A DNA stretch of 64,000 bases, taken from contig NZ_JARUMJ010000001.1 in NCBI RefSeq assembly GCF_036898465.1, positions 7,936,001 through 8,000,000 on the forward strand, in the 5' to 3' direction. The stretch is from Streptomyces sp. B21-105. Lineage in GTDB: Bacteria > Actinomycetota > Actinomycetes > Streptomycetales > Streptomycetaceae. Of this stretch, positions 16,424 to 26,772 are shown piece after piece (within the stretch, counting starts at the first letter, position 1; every line of letters starts with the position of its first letter). Under the pieces are notes generated by a model. It was not told the origin of the DNA, made no database searches, and saw only the letters and a program-made list of their open reading frames with translations. The position numbers and the translations under genes were made by a program.

Positions 16424-18595
16424 GTGCGCAACAACCTCGATCGTGACCTCACCCGACTCTCCGTGGTCCGCAACCTGGGCATCCTCGCTCACGTCGACGC
16501 GGGCAAGACCACCGTCACGGAGCGGATCCTGTACGCCACCGGGACCACGCACAAGCGTGGCGAGGTCCACGACGGCACCACCGTCACCGACTTCGACCCG
16601 CAGGAGCGCGACCGCGGCATCACCATTTTCGCCGCGGCCGTCAGCTGCGAGTGGGAAGGCCACCGCGTCAACCTGATCGACACCCCCGGGCACGTCGACT
16701 TCGCCGACGAGGTGGAGCGGTCCCTGCGGGTGCTGGACGGGGCGGTCGCCGTGTTCGACGCCGTGGCCGGCGTGGAACCGCAGAGCGAGTCCGTGTGGCG
16801 GCAGGCCGACCGTTACGGCGTGCCCAGGATCGCCTTCGTGAACAAGCTGGACCGGGCCGGCGCCGACCTCGACGCCGCCGTGGAGTCCATCCGCACCCGT
16901 CTGCACCCCGTCCCGTTGGTCGTCCAACTGCCGATCGGGACGGAGGACGGCTTCGAGGGCGTCGTCGACCTGCTGCGCATGCGGGCGCTGACCTGGAACG
17001 CGGACGGCGGCGACACACCCGTCGAGGCACCCGTGGACACACCCGTGCCGGAAGAGCTGCGGGAGGAGGCGCTGCGCCGGCGCAGGCTGCTGGAGGAAGC
17101 CGTGGCGGAGCGGCACCCGGCCGCCCTGGAGGAGTTCTGCGACCAGGGGACGCTGTCGGCGCGGACGCTCTCCGGAGCCCTGCGCGACCTCACCCGCACG
17201 GGTGACGGGGTGGTCGTGCTGTGCGGCTCGGCCTACCGCAACCGCGGAATCCAGCCGCTGCTGGACGCCGTCGTCGCCTATCTGCCGTCGCCCCTGGACG
17301 TTCCGCCGGTGGCCGGTACGGATCCGGCGGGCACCGGCACCGACGCGGGCGCGGGCACCGGCACCGACGCGGGCGCGGGCGCGGGCAACGATGCCGGCGA
17401 GCGGCGTCCGGCCGACCCGGACGCGCCGTTCGCGGCCCTCGCGTTCAAGGTCAACGCCACCCCCACGGGCCGGCTGACCTACCTGAGGGTGTACTCGGGC
17501 ACGATCGAGAAGGGAGACGCGGTGTGGGAGTCCGGCACGCGGCGCACCGAGCGCATCGGGCGGATCCTGCGGGTGCAGGCCGACCGGCACGCCCAGCTGG
17601 AGCGGGCGGTCGCGGGCGACATCGTGGCGGTCGTCGGGCTGAAGGCGGCTCGCGCGGGCTCGACGTTGTGCGCGCCGGAGGCCCCCCTCGTCCTCGAGCC
17701 GCCCGGCGTGGCGGCCCCGGTCGTCTCGGTGGCGGTGGAGGCGCGTACGAGTGCCGACGCCGACCGTCTGGCGTCGGCGCTGGCGCGGTCGGCCGAGGAG
17801 GACCCGTCGCTGGTGGTCAGGACCGATTCCGAGACCGGTCAGACGCTGCTGTCGGGCATGGGTGAACTGCATCTGGAGGTCGCGGTGGAGAAGATCCGCC
17901 GTAGCCTCGGGGTGGAGGTCACCGTCGGCCGTCCGAGGGTGACGTACCGCGAGACGGTCGCCCGGGGCGTGTCCGGTCTCGTCTTCCGGCACGTCAAACA
18001 GGACGGCGGGGCAGGGCAGTTCGCCCACATCGTGCTCGACGTCGAACCCCTCGACGCCGGGTCGCCGGGTGCGGAGGGCGGTGCCGCGACCGGGTTCGTG
18101 TTCCGGTCGGCCGTCGTCGGCGGACGGGTGCCGCAGGAGTACGTGCGCGCGGTCGAGGCCGGCTGCCGGGACGCCCTCGCCGAGGGCCCACTCGGCGGAC
18201 ACCCGGTCACCGGCCTCAGGGTCACCCTGACCGACGGGGCGACGCACGTGAAGGACTCCTCCGAGACGGCCTTCCGCACGGCCGGCCGGCTCGGGCTCCG
18301 GGAGGCCCTGCGCCGTTGCGCGATGGTGCTGCTGGAACCGGTCGTCGAGGTCACGGTCACTGTGCCCGAGGACGTGGTCGGCGGGGTTCTCGGCGACCTC
18401 GCCGGCCGTCGCGGACGGGTCACCGACTCGACCGTGCGCGGCGGTTCGGCGATCGTCACCGCGACCGTGCCGCTGGCCGAACTCTTCGGCTACGCGACCC
18501 GGTTGCGCAGCCGGACCCAGGGGCGCGGGGCTTTCTCGACCCGCCCGACGGGGTACGCCCCGGCCCCCGCGCCGACGGCGACGCCGACGCGGTAG
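16424..18595 (+). CDS. EF-G-like translational GTPase (EF-G paralogue / ribosome-protection type)
   Basis: A 723-residue EF-G-family GTPase. G1 is [10 protein letters not shown]3 is DTPGHVDF, G4 is NKLD; RGITI marks switch I and [11 protein letters not shown] is in domain III. Domains IV and V follow ([18 protein letters not shown]). A Gly/Thr/Ala/Asp-rich insert of about 30 residues (TGTDAGAG repeats) separates the G domain from domain II. Start GTG 16424 is used because family similarity begins about 10 residues later; an upstream ATG (16307) would add an Arg/Pro-rich arm. The housekeeping fusA is normally in the str operon, so this is a second paralogue, perhaps for stress or antibiotic protection. 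Confidence 0.85.
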   Translation: MRNNLDRDLTRLSVVRNLGILAHVDAGKTTVTERILYATGTTHKRGEVHDGTTVTDFDPQERDRGITIFAAAVSCEWEGHRVNLIDTPGHVDFADEVERSLRVLDGAVAVFDAVAGVEPQSESVWRQADRYGVPRIAFVNKLDRAGADLDAAVESIRTRLHPVPLVVQLPIGTEDGFEGVVDLLRMRALTWNADGGDTPVEAPVDTPVPEELREEALRRRRLLEEAVAERHPAALEEFCDQGTLSARTLSGALRDLTRTGDGVVVLCGSAYRNRGIQPLLDAVVAYLPSPLDVPPVAGTDPAGTGTDAGAGTGTDAGAGAGNDAGERRPADPDAPFAALAFKVNATPTGRLTYLRVYSGTIEKGDAVWESGTRRTERIGRILRVQADRHAQLERAVAGDIVAVVGLKAARAGSTLCAPEAPLVLEPPGVAAPVVSVAVEARTSADADRLASALARSAEEDPSLVVRTDSETGQTLLSGMGELHLEVAVEKIRRSLGVEVTVGRPRVTYRETVARGVSGLVFRHVKQDGGAGQFAHIVLDVEPLDAGSPGAEGGAATGFVFRSAVVGGRVPQEYVRAVEAGCRDALAEGPLGGHPVTGLRVTLTDGATHVKDSSETAFRTAGRLGLREALRRCAMVLLEPVVEVTVTVPEDVVGGVLGDLAGRRGRVTDSTVRGGSAIVTATVPLAELFGYATRLRSRTQGRGAFSTRPTGYAPAPAPTATPTR

Positions 18596-18687
18596 ATCCC
18601 GGCGCGGGGCCGCCAGATGTGCGGTCCCGGGGCCCCGGTGCGTGCCCGCGAACAGGTCGTGTTCACGGCGCGCACGGGGGTCCGGGG

Positions 18688-18731
18688 CGACGGTGGGCGG
18701 CCGGGGCGGCAGGCCCCGGCCGCCCACTGTC
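18688..18731. terminator. Strong bidirectional hairpin terminator
   Basis: A G+C-rich inverted repeat of about 18 bp (GTGGGCGGCCGGGGC pairing with GCCCCGGCCGCCCAC) lies between the convergent EF-G-like gene and the secreted beta-helix gene. It can end transcription from both sides. Confidence 0.75.
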
Positions 18732-18754
18732 GGAAACCGGGTGCGAGGCCGCCG

Positions 18755-20635
<1,881 letters not shown>

Positions 20636-20706
20636 GGGCGGCTCTCCTCGGTGCGGGCCGCCCACGGGGGAGCGGCTGCCTAAAGGAAGTGAACGGGCAC
20701 GTGCTT

Positions 20707-20718
20707 GAGAGCGCTCTC
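20707..20718. promoter_or_regulatory. LacI-family operator
   Basis: GAGAGCGCTCTC, a perfect 12-bp palindrome centred on CG, stands about 80 bases upstream of the GH55-like gene. Sites of this form (for example the CebR box TGGGAGCGCTCCCA) bind LacI-family sugar regulators in Streptomyces. Confidence 0.65.
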
Positions 20719-20877
20719 TCAGCGCAGAATGCTTCAACTACCCGAACGTGCGCGTCAAGTGGTGCGACCGGAGTTGTCCGGCCGAAAGGCAGCCCGCGCC
20801 GCGTCAGGACGCGGGGACGTGCGTCGGGGCCCGCCGTGGACCGGGCATCGTCAAAACGCCGACGGACGACGCATGGC

Positions 20878-21531
20878 TCATGCTGCGGCGTAGTCGGCGA
20901 GTGAAGGCTCCAACAGGCCGAAGGCGCTGTCCGCCTCCGCGATGACGGTGGCGGAGATCCGGGCGTTGTCCTGGCCGGTGAGGGTGAGTTCCTGGATGCG
21001 CTGGAACAGGGCGCGGTGCACGGCGCCGAGCAGGGCGGCGGCGGTGCGGGGGGTGATGTCGCCGCGGGGTGCGCCGGTCGCGTCGGCCAGGGCGTCGGCC
21101 AGGGCGGCCTCTCGCAGGTCGTGCAGGTCGCGCAGTCGGGCGGAGAGGGTGGGGCTGTCGGCGATTATGTGCGCGAAGTCGGGGCCGGAGAATCCGGCGA
21201 CCGGGTCGGCAACCGTGGCCGCGTCGGTGAAGGCGCGGCGCAGGGCCGACAGGGCCGACTCGCCGACCTGACGGCTGGCCACCGTACCGGCCAGGGAGGC
21301 GATGAAGGCGTCCTGGTGATCCAGAGCCAGGTCCTCCTTGCGCGGGAAGTAGTTGGTCACCGTCTTCTTCGCCACCCGCGCGGCGACGGCGATCTCGGCG
21401 ATGGTGGTCTGCTCGAAGCCGTGGGCGAGGAACAGGCCTGTGGCGACGTCGGAGATGAGTTGCCGGGTCTCCTGCTTCTTGGATTCCCGCAGGCCGGGAG
21501 GGGATGCGGGCGAGGTTTCACCAGTAGTCAT
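20878..21531 (-). CDS. TetR-family repressor of the streptogramin-resistance locus
   Basis: A 217-residue TetR regulator. The N-terminal helix-turn-helix reads TRQLISDVATGLFLAHGFEQ then TTIAEIAVAARVAKKTVTNYF. The C-terminal domain is helical and variable. It is transcribed away from the VOC-vat-vgb-YCII genes across an A+T-rich 350-base region, the usual layout of a local drug-responsive repressor. A streptogramin or other drug as ligand is inferred from context only. Confidence 0.85.
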   Translation of the reverse strand: MTTGETSPASPPGLRESKKQETRQLISDVATGLFLAHGFEQTTIAEIAVAARVAKKTVTNYFPRKEDLALDHQDAFIASLAGTVASRQVGESALSALRRAFTDAATVADPVAGFSGPDFAHIIADSPTLSARLRDLHDLREAALADALADATGAPRGDITPRTAAALLGAVHRALFQRIQELTLTGQDNARISATVIAEADSAFGLLEPSLADYAAA

Positions 21532-21562
21532 GGAGCAATCTTACCCCCGTAGCATTTTTATG

Positions 21563-21597
21563 TTGACACCCTAAGTGTGCTCGTAGTAATTGTATGT
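21563..21597 (+). promoter_or_regulatory. Candidate promoter of the resistance operon
   Basis: TTGACA at 21563-21568 is a perfect -35 element. The A+T-rich TAGTAATTGTAT that follows after 15-18 bases can supply a -10. The region is in the divergent gap beside the TetR gene and is markedly less G+C-rich than its surroundings. Confidence 0.5.
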
Positions 21598-21882
21598 CTG
21601 TCGCAAGTTTCCCCCGGAGCGAAGAACGGATACGCCCATGCCCGAGCGTCACCCCGCTGCCCTTCCGCTCACGCACGTCAAGACCGTCACCTCCCCGACC
21701 GGGCGGGACGGCCGAGGCCCGGTTCCGCCCTTCGGCAACCGGCGCCCCGACCGCTCCCTCCTGACACCGGCCCGGCGGATCCCCCCGAAGACCCGCAATC
21801 TGCCGCGCCGCTCCGGCTACTGACCCGCACTCACCCAGCACCCGCATTTCCGGCCCACGCGAAGCACACCAGGAGAAGCACC

Positions 21883-22281
21883 TTGCAGATCACCACGTCC
21901 ACCGTCTCGCTCACCGTCGACGACGTCGCCGCCTCCCAGCGGTTCTTCACCACCCACCTCGGCTACGCCGAACAGGTCGCCGCCGAGGGATTCGCCTCCC
22001 TGTCGCGTGACGACGCCGCGGTGGACATCGTCCTGCTCGCACGGGGCAGCGAGGTGCTGCCGGCCGACCAGCGCGACCGACGCGCCTCCGGCCTGATCCT
22101 CGCCTTCACCACCACCGGCATCGAGCTCCAGGAGAAGCAGCTGCGCGCAGAGGGCGTCGAGATCACCATGCCGTTGCGCGAGGAGCCCTGGGGCGAGCGC
22201 CTCTTCCAGGTCACCGACCCCAACGGCGTGATCGTCCAGTTCGTCGAGTGGGTCGCCCCGTCCGGATCCGGAAACGCCTGA
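21883..22281 (+). CDS. VOC-family (glyoxalase/bleomycin-resistance fold) protein
   Basis: A 132-residue vicinal-oxygen-chelate protein: SLTVDDVAASQRFFTTHLGY at the start and WGERLFQVTDPNGVIVQFVEW at the end, including the acidic metal ligand. The TTG start follows AGGAG. Longer in-frame starts would add 100 residues unlike the family. It is first gene of the resistance operon; members bind or modify small drugs, or act as lyases. The substrate here is unknown. Confidence 0.82.
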   Translation: MQITTSTVSLTVDDVAASQRFFTTHLGYAEQVAAEGFASLSRDDAAVDIVLLARGSEVLPADQRDRRASGLILAFTTTGIELQEKQLRAEGVEITMPLREEPWGERLFQVTDPNGVIVQFVEWVAPSGSGNA

Positions 22282-22385
22282 CAGCCCCCGGCCCCACCGC
22301 TTCCGGCCACCCCGGGCCGCCCCGACAACACACGGCGCGGACCGGCTTTGTACGACATCGCGCACACCGGCGAAGGAGCTCACCC

Positions 22386-23042
22386 TTGTCACCTGATCCG
22401 ACCACCGTTCACCCGCTGCCCGCCCATGACCGCGTGGTGTTCCTCAAGCCGCTGGTAACCTCGCCGAACATCGCCGTGGGCGCGTACACGTACTACGACG
22501 ACCCGGACGGCGCCACGGACTTCGAGCGCCGCAACGTCCTCTACGCCTACGGGCCGGAGCGACTCGTCATCGGCAGGTACTGCGCCATCGCCTCGGGAAC
22601 CAGGTTCCTGATGGCCGGCGCCGAGCATCCGACGATGGGCGTCTCGACGTACCCGTTCACCATGTTCGGCGGCCGGTGGACCGAGCAGACCCTGCACATC
22701 GTCACCGCCATGCCCAGCCGCGGCGACACCATCGTCGGCAACGACGTCTGGTTCGGATACGGGACGACCGTCATGCCCGGCGTACAAATCGGCGACGGCG
22801 CCATCATCGCCGCCCATGCCGTGGTCACCGCCGACGTCCCGCCCTACACGATCGTCGGCGGCAACCCGGCCAGACCGATCCGACAGCGCTTCGACGACGC
22901 CGACATCGAGCGGCTGCAGCGCGCCGCCTGGTGGGACTGGCCCGCCGACCTGGTCACCGAACACGCCCACACCATCATGGCCGGAACACCCGCCGACATC
23001 GAACGCATCGCCACCGAGCACGGACAGGGGGAGTCCCTTTGA
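22386..23042 (+). CDS. vat: Streptogramin A O-acetyltransferase (Vat/CatB xenobiotic acetyltransferase)
   Basis: A 218-residue left-handed beta-helix acetyltransferase. Family features are VGAYTYYDD near the start, IGRYCAIASGTRFLMAGAEHP with the catalytic histidine, IVGNDVWFGYGTTVMPGV, IGDGAIIAAHAVVT and IVGGNPARPIRQRF. These fit Vat proteins that acetylate group A streptogramins with acetyl-CoA. The TTG start follows AAGGAG. It overlaps the Vgb-like gene by 4 bases, which supports the streptogramin assignment over general CatB. Confidence 0.88.
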   Translation: MSPDPTTVHPLPAHDRVVFLKPLVTSPNIAVGAYTYYDDPDGATDFERRNVLYAYGPERLVIGRYCAIASGTRFLMAGAEHPTMGVSTYPFTMFGGRWTEQTLHIVTAMPSRGDTIVGNDVWFGYGTTVMPGVQIGDGAIIAAHAVVTADVPPYTIVGGNPARPIRQRFDDADIERLQRAAWWDWPADLVTEHAHTIMAGTPADIERIATEHGQGESL

Positions 23043-23947
23043 GTCAGGTGACCCGGGCGTCCATCGAAGAGCACACGGTGGCCGACCACACGGCCGGACC
23101 CTACGCCCTCACCACGGGACCGGACGGCGCCCTGTGGTTCACCCTCGTCCATAGCGGCCGGATCGGCCGCCTCGTCCCCGGCGAGGAGCCGACGAGCCAC
23201 CGGCTCGACCCCGACTGCGGGCCGACCGTCATCACCCAAGGCCCGGACGGCGCGCTGTGGTTCACCGAGTACCCGGCGGACCGGATCGGGCGGATCACCA
23301 CCGGCGGCGTCGTCGAGGAGTTCGCATTGCCCGGCTCCGGACGCGGGCCGTTCGGCATCGCGGCGGGACCCGACGGCGCGCTGTGGTTCACCGAGACCGC
23401 CGCCGACCGCATCGGCCGCATCACGACAGAGGGCGCCGTCACCGAGTTCCCGCTCCCCGCCACGGGCGCGTTCCCGTCCGCGATCACCGCCGGCGGGGAC
23501 GGCGGGATGTGGTTCACCCTCAACCAGGCCCACGCGATCGGGCGGATCGAGATGAACGGCACGATCAGCCTTCACTCCCTGCCGACGAACGATGCGGGGC
23601 CGGTGGGGATCGCGGCGGGACCCGACGGTGCGCTCTGGTTCACCGAGATCGCCGCCGGCCGGATCGGCCGGATCGATCCCGACGGGCGGATCACCGAGTT
23701 CCCGCTGCCCGACCGCGACGCACGGCCGCACGGCGTCACCGTCGACGGACAGGGCACCGCCTGGTTCACCGAATGGGGAGGCAACCGCGTCGGCATGATC
23801 ACCCCCGCCGGCACGGTCACCGTCCACGACCTGCCCACGCCCCACTCCGAACCGCACGGCATCACCATCGGCCCTGACGGCGCCGTGTGGACCGCCCTTG
23901 AGATCGGCGCGCTCGCCCGCATCGCCCCGCCGGACAGCACCGACTGA
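23039..23947 (+). CDS. vgb: Virginiamycin B lyase (streptogramin B resistance)
   Basis: A 302-residue seven-bladed beta-propeller. The repeat GPDGALWFTE...RIGRI recurs about six times, the hallmark of Vgb, which linearises type B streptogramins by an elimination at the ester bond. The family's catalytic histidines are plausible in RPHGVTVDGQG and SEPHGITIGPDG. The TTG start overlaps the vat stop. Vat with Vgb gives resistance to both components of the synergistic drug pair. Confidence 0.9.
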   Translation: MSQVTRASIEEHTVADHTAGPYALTTGPDGALWFTLVHSGRIGRLVPGEEPTSHRLDPDCGPTVITQGPDGALWFTEYPADRIGRITTGGVVEEFALPGSGRGPFGIAAGPDGALWFTETAADRIGRITTEGAVTEFPLPATGAFPSAITAGGDGGMWFTLNQAHAIGRIEMNGTISLHSLPTNDAGPVGIAAGPDGALWFTEIAAGRIGRIDPDGRITEFPLPDRDARPHGVTVDGQGTAWFTEWGGNRVGMITPAGTVTVHDLPTPHSEPHGITIGPDGAVWTALEIGALARIAPPDSTD

Positions 23948-24012
23948 ACAGACACCCCCCTTCCCGCACCGTCAGCAGTGGCCGCCCGTACGGCGGCAGG
24001 AGAGGAAGCCCC

Positions 24013-24360
24013 ATGAAATACGCACTCGTGATCTTTGAGACGGACGAGTCACGCCGCCGGATTCAGGACGACCGGGCCGCCTACCGCAAGGAATACGAAG
24101 GCTGGATCGGCAACCTGGCCGCGGCCGGCAAACTGGTCGGCGGCGAGGCCCTGGAGACAGAGCACGCCACTCCCGCGACGATCCGCAGAACGGTCGAGGG
24201 GACATCGGCAGTGACCGACGGGCCTGCGCAGACCGGCGAGGAGACCCTGGGCGGCTGGTTCATCGTCGAGGTGGCCGACCGCGCGGAAGCCGTCGAGCTG
24301 GCCAAGAGCCTCCCCACCCAGGAGACCATCGAGATCCGCCCGATTCTCGAATCCGCCTGA
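24013..24360 (+). CDS. YCII-related domain protein
   Basis: A 115-residue ferredoxin-fold (YCII/DGPF) protein: MKYALVIFETDESRRR at the start, VTDGPAQTGEETLGGWFIVEV (the DGP..E..GG pattern) in the middle, and EIRPILE at the end. These proteins are small dimers of unclear function, often beside drug-related or sigma-factor genes. It probably ends the resistance operon, 65 bases after vgb, with its own site AGGAG. Confidence 0.8.
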   Translation: MKYALVIFETDESRRRIQDDRAAYRKEYEGWIGNLAAAGKLVGGEALETEHATPATIRRTVEGTSAVTDGPAQTGEETLGGWFIVEVADRAEAVELAKSLPTQETIEIRPILESA

Positions 24361-24594
24361 ACAACGCCGGGGCCCGGCCCTATGGCACACCGCCCGGTCT
24401 CGGGGCCGCCGCTGTCGTGCCGCCTGGCGGCAGCCGTCCGGGGCGGACGAGCCATCATCGCGCAGCGAGCGGGAGCCGACTTCCAGGTGCGGTTCGTACG
24501 TCACGCGGACATCGTCCGCGACCACCGGGACCGGGACCGCGACCGGGACCGGAATCGGGGCCGGGGCCGGGGCCGCAAGGCAGTCTGCGTCGCG

Positions 24595-26421
24595 TCAGGA
24601 CGCGGGGGCGTGCTTCGGGGCCCGGAGCCGGAACGCGCTCCGGATCAGCGAGACGCACGCCAGGGCACAGAACCACGCGCCCGGCTCCACGAAGGACAGG
24701 TCTCCTCGGAGGATGAGCAGGCTGCTCAACCAGAAGGCGTACAGCGCGGTGGTGAGGCCGGTGATCAGGAGGTGCAGACGCCGGAGCGGACGCGGCACGG
24801 CTTCCCAGGGAGAGCGCCGCAACGCGGCCAGCACCGCGCCGCACGAACCCAGCCCCGCCAGTGCGACCAGCGCGAACGGCCACGCACCGCCGAACGGCCA
24901 GATCGTCGCGTACATCCAGTACTGCTGGAACAGGTTCGCGACGATGGTCATGCGGTTGTGGAAGGGCAGACACAGGGCGAGCACCAGAGCCGCTCCGGCG
25001 AAGCCGAAGGGCAGAGCACGCAGAAGTGCCGAGGGCGGCGGGGACGGCGGGGTCACGTCCGTCGTCGGCGTGGCGGGCGGCACGGGTGGGGGGACCACGC
25101 CGGACGGAACCCCCGGACGCGGCCGTGCGGACGCGGCCCCGGCAGCCGCCCCCGGTCTGGTGCCTCCGGCTGTCGCGGCCCGTCCCGATCGCGCGGTCCC
25201 GGCGTTCGCGGGCTGCTTGGGCTGCTTGGGCTGCTTGGGCCGGGCGGTCGTGCCCGGTGCGGAGCGAGGGGCTCCGGCCGCAGTGGCGGCCGCCGGGTCG
25301 GCGGGGAGGGCTGAGCCGGCGGCGGTCGCCGTGGGGTGGGTCGAGGCGGACGGGGTCGCCTTCGGCCGGGGCCGGGCCGGCGGGGCGGGCGGAGAGGCCG
25401 GGGGCGCGACTCGAGGTTTCGGGGTCCGGGCCGCGGGAGACGCGGGCGGCCCCGTCACGCCGGGATCGGTGACCCTGGGATCGGCCAGGCCCGGATCGGC
25501 CACGCCGGGTCCGGTGACGGCCGCTCCGGTGAGGGTGGCCGACAGGGCGCGGGCGACCTGTCCGGGCAGCCAGGCGGCGGCCTCGGTGACGACTTCGGTG
25601 GGTGTGTAACCGCCCACGCCCGCCACCTGGGCCAGTTCCTCGATGAGTTCGCCCACCGCCGGGCGGTCGGCCGGGTTCTTGGCCAGACAGCGGGCGACGA
25701 TCTCCAGACCCGGCCCGGGCAGCCGGTCGAGCCGGGGTTCCTCATAGGCGATGCGGAAGTTGAGCGACTGCGCCGAGCCGGTGCCGAAGGGGCCGGTGCC
25801 GACGGCCGCGTAGGTCAGCACCGCGCCGAACGCGAACACGTCGGTGGCCGGGGTGACCGGGTCGCCGGTGAGCTGTTCGGGAGCCATGAAACCGGGCGTG
25901 CCCAGGATCGTCCCGGTGCGGGTGAGCGCCGTGGACTCGGCCGCGACGGAGATCCCGAAGTCGACCACCCGGGGCCCGTCGGCGGAGATGAGCACGTTGG
26001 ACGGCTTCAGGTCCCGGTGGACCAGACCGGCCGCGTGGATGGCCTCGAGGGCCTCGGCCAGGCCCGCGCCCAGCATGCGCACCGGGTCCACCGGCCAGGG
26101 GCCGTGTGCCGCGACGGCCTGGTCCAGGGCCATTCCGGGCACATAGGCGGTGGCCAGCCACGGCGGGGAACCATCGGGGTCGGCGTCGACCAGGGCGGCC
26201 GTGTAGAAGCCGGTGACCCTGCGGGCGGCCGCCACTTCCTGGGCGAACCTGCGGCGGAACCCCGGGTCCTCGGCCAGTTCGGCCCTGACCACCTTGACCG
26301 CCACCAGACGCCCGCTGGGCGAGCGACCCAGGAAGACCCGTCCCATCCCGCCGGCGCCCAGCAGCGCGGAGATCCGGTACCGGCCCACCTGCTGCGGATC
26401 GGTCGGCTTCAGCGCCTCCAT
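24595..26421 (-). CDS. Transmembrane Ser/Thr protein kinase
   Basis: A 608-residue Hanks-type kinase. The catalytic domain is at residues 14-265: LLGAGGMGRVFLG, VAVKVV, HRDLKPSNVL, VDFGIS and APEQL. A Pro/Ala/Thr-rich linker of about 170 residues (KQPKQPKQP) follows, and then four hydrophobic helices at the C terminus instead of the PASTA repeats of PknB. ATG 26421 is preceded directly by an in-frame GTG; GGGGGAG stands upstream. The signal sensed is unknown. The insertion-rich region begins just beyond its start. Confidence 0.88.
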   Translation of the reverse strand: MEALKPTDPQQVGRYRISALLGAGGMGRVFLGRSPSGRLVAVKVVRAELAEDPGFRRRFAQEVAAARRVTGFYTAALVDADPDGSPPWLATAYVPGMALDQAVAAHGPWPVDPVRMLGAGLAEALEAIHAAGLVHRDLKPSNVLISADGPRVVDFGISVAAESTALTRTGTILGTPGFMAPEQLTGDPVTPATDVFAFGAVLTYAAVGTGPFGTGSAQSLNFRIAYEEPRLDRLPGPGLEIVARCLAKNPADRPAVGELIEELAQVAGVGGYTPTEVVTEAAAWLPGQVARALSATLTGAAVTGPGVADPGLADPRVTDPGVTGPPASPAARTPKPRVAPPASPPAPPARPRPKATPSASTHPTATAAGSALPADPAAATAAGAPRSAPGTTARPKQPKQPKQPANAGTARSGRAATAGGTRPGAAAGAASARPRPGVPSGVVPPPVPPATPTTDVTPPSPPPSALLRALPFGFAGAALVLALCLPFHNRMTIVANLFQQYWMYATIWPFGGAWPFALVALAGLGSCGAVLAALRRSPWEAVPRPLRRLHLLITGLTTALYAFWLSSLLILRGDLSFVEPGAWFCALACVSLIRSAFRLRAPKHAPAS

Positions 26422-26485
26422 CACGCTCCCCCTGAATCACCCCATGTGCGTGCGCACTCGCGTCATTACACACCACGCCCGCGAC

Positions 26486-26585
26486 CGCGAAGCAGGGCAG
26501 CAGTTCCGTGAAGCATTTACGACTGCCCTCACGGCGGTGGCTGGAACGACAAGGTCGACGCCATCCTGTTCTGAAACACTGAGTA
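26486..26585 (+). pseudogene. Chimeric gene remnants (toxin-operon tail joined to a crystallin-like tail)
   Basis: Bases 26495-26515 match, base for base, part of the split gene at 58635-59233 (coding GSSSVKH). They run directly into a stretch coding YDCPHGGGWNDKVDAILF and a stop, nearly identical to 29409-29465. The two parts are in different frames. This is recombined debris rather than a gene, and it lies 50 bases left of the IS4 element. Confidence 0.5.
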
Positions 26586-26772
26586 CTGCTTCTTTCCTCG
26601 CAACCGACAGGACCTTCGACAAGCCCTATCGTTGCAGGTCAGGACAATGCCGGTGATTTAGTGCATCGGTGCAGGTGGGACGCTGTGCTGCTGGCGGTTT
26701 TGGGCGGGTAGACCCATGGGATGCATGAGGGGATTCGCCCCGATCTGATGATGCGCCAGATGATCTCGGGAC

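Noticed and set aside
21638..21823. Possible 61-residue ORF (MPERHPAALPLTHVKTVTSP) between TetR and VOC genes
   Set aside because: It has no domain and poor coding bias. The promoter and leader of the resistance operon lie here; I could not support it as a gene.
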